DNA from: Thermoplasmata archaeon
Lineage (GTDB): Archaea; Thermoplasmatota; SW-10-69-26
Direction: 5' to 3'
DNA length: 5,889 nucleotides
Assembly: GCA_003561665.1 (NCBI GenBank)
Contig: PWVY01000188.1
Coordinates: 1-5,889 of the forward strand
A program made the translations under genes and the position numbers. This document shows, piece after piece, positions 5,795 through 5,889 of this stretch; position 1 is the first letter of the stretch; each line of letters starts with the position of its first letter. Under the pieces are notes generated by a model, which searched no databases, had not been told where the DNA came from, and worked only from the letters and a program-made list of their open reading frames with translations.

Positions 5795-5889
5795 ATGCTC
5801 ATCACGATATCAGGGTTGCCCGGCTCGGGAACGACGACGGCCGCGCGGTTGGTCTGTCATGATTTGGAGGTCGAGCATGTCACGGCGGG
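5795..5889 (+). CDS. cmk: Cytidylate kinase (CMP kinase), 5' end only
   Basis: Only the first 31 codons plus two bases are present before the window ends. The peptide MLITISGLPGSGTTTAARLV then continues through a short segment to EVEHVTAG. This matches the N terminus of archaeal Cmk: a first strand (LITISG), the P-loop GLPGSGTTT (residues 7-15), and a second strand leading to the conserved AG that precedes the FR motif, here outside the window. The enzyme phosphorylates CMP and dCMP with ATP in pyrimidine nucleotide metabolism. The usual P-loop lysine is replaced by threonine (residue 13), a variant I recall in other archaeal Cmk proteins such as that of Methanocaldococcus. GGAGG at 5781-5785 lies 9 bases before ATG 5795, inside the end of the DUF106 gene, whose stop is one base upstream. 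With so little sequence, another small P-loop NMP kinase cannot be fully excluded, but context favours cmk. Confidence 0.85.
   Translation, partial: MLITISGLPGSGTTTAARLVCHDLEVEHVTA

Overview
This window is an internal slice of an archaeal ribosomal-protein (spc-type) operon that runs into its protein-export and nucleotide-kinase tail. Every gene is on the + strand, in this order: eL32 (3' end only), eL19, uL18, uS5, uL30, uL15, SecY, AdkA-type adenylate kinase, a DUF106/EMC3-like membrane insertase homologue, and cytidylate kinase (5' end only). The domain assignment to Archaea is firm: eL32 and eL19 do not occur in bacteria, uS5, uL30 and uL15 are of the archaeal/eukaryotic type, and the adenylate kinase is the archaeal AdkA family. 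The DNA is GC-rich and arginine is written almost entirely with CGN codons, which argues mildly against a hyperthermophile. Haloarchaea, as I recall, carry a bacterial-type Adk at this position, so a non-haloarchaeal, euryarchaeote-like lineage is my best guess. The exact phylum cannot be read from this window.

Layout. Bases 1-2869 hold the ribosomal proteins, packed with junctions from a 4-base overlap to a gap of 1 to 9 bases. Bases 2870-2907 are the only real intergenic space (38 bases). Bases 2908-5793 carry secY, adkA and the DUF106 gene with gaps of 10, 2 and 1 bases, and cmk begins at 5795. Almost every gene has a visible Shine-Dalgarno site, either GGAGG or a GGTGA form lying further along the same anti-SD sequence. 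These sites decide the starts of uL15 (ATG at 2390, not GTG at 2381) and of the DUF106 gene (ATG at 5053, not GTG at 5047). Stop codons TAA, TAG and TGA are all used, so the code looks standard. I see no promoter, terminator, tRNA, CRISPR array or mobile element, so the window reads as one transcription unit continuing beyond both ends.

Function. The first half supplies large-subunit proteins and one small-subunit protein (uS5) for ribosome assembly. SecY is the pore of the translocon that docks on those ribosomes, and the DUF106 protein belongs to the Oxa1/EMC3/TMCO1 insertase superfamily that helps place membrane proteins. AdkA and Cmk are housekeeping nucleoside monophosphate kinases that commonly travel with this operon. 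This is a conserved core region. I found no convincing new system; the points worth a second look are lineage-specific tails and loops (acidic tails on uS5 and uL15, an enlarged SecY), the Shine-Dalgarno pattern, and a codon-usage shift after adkA.
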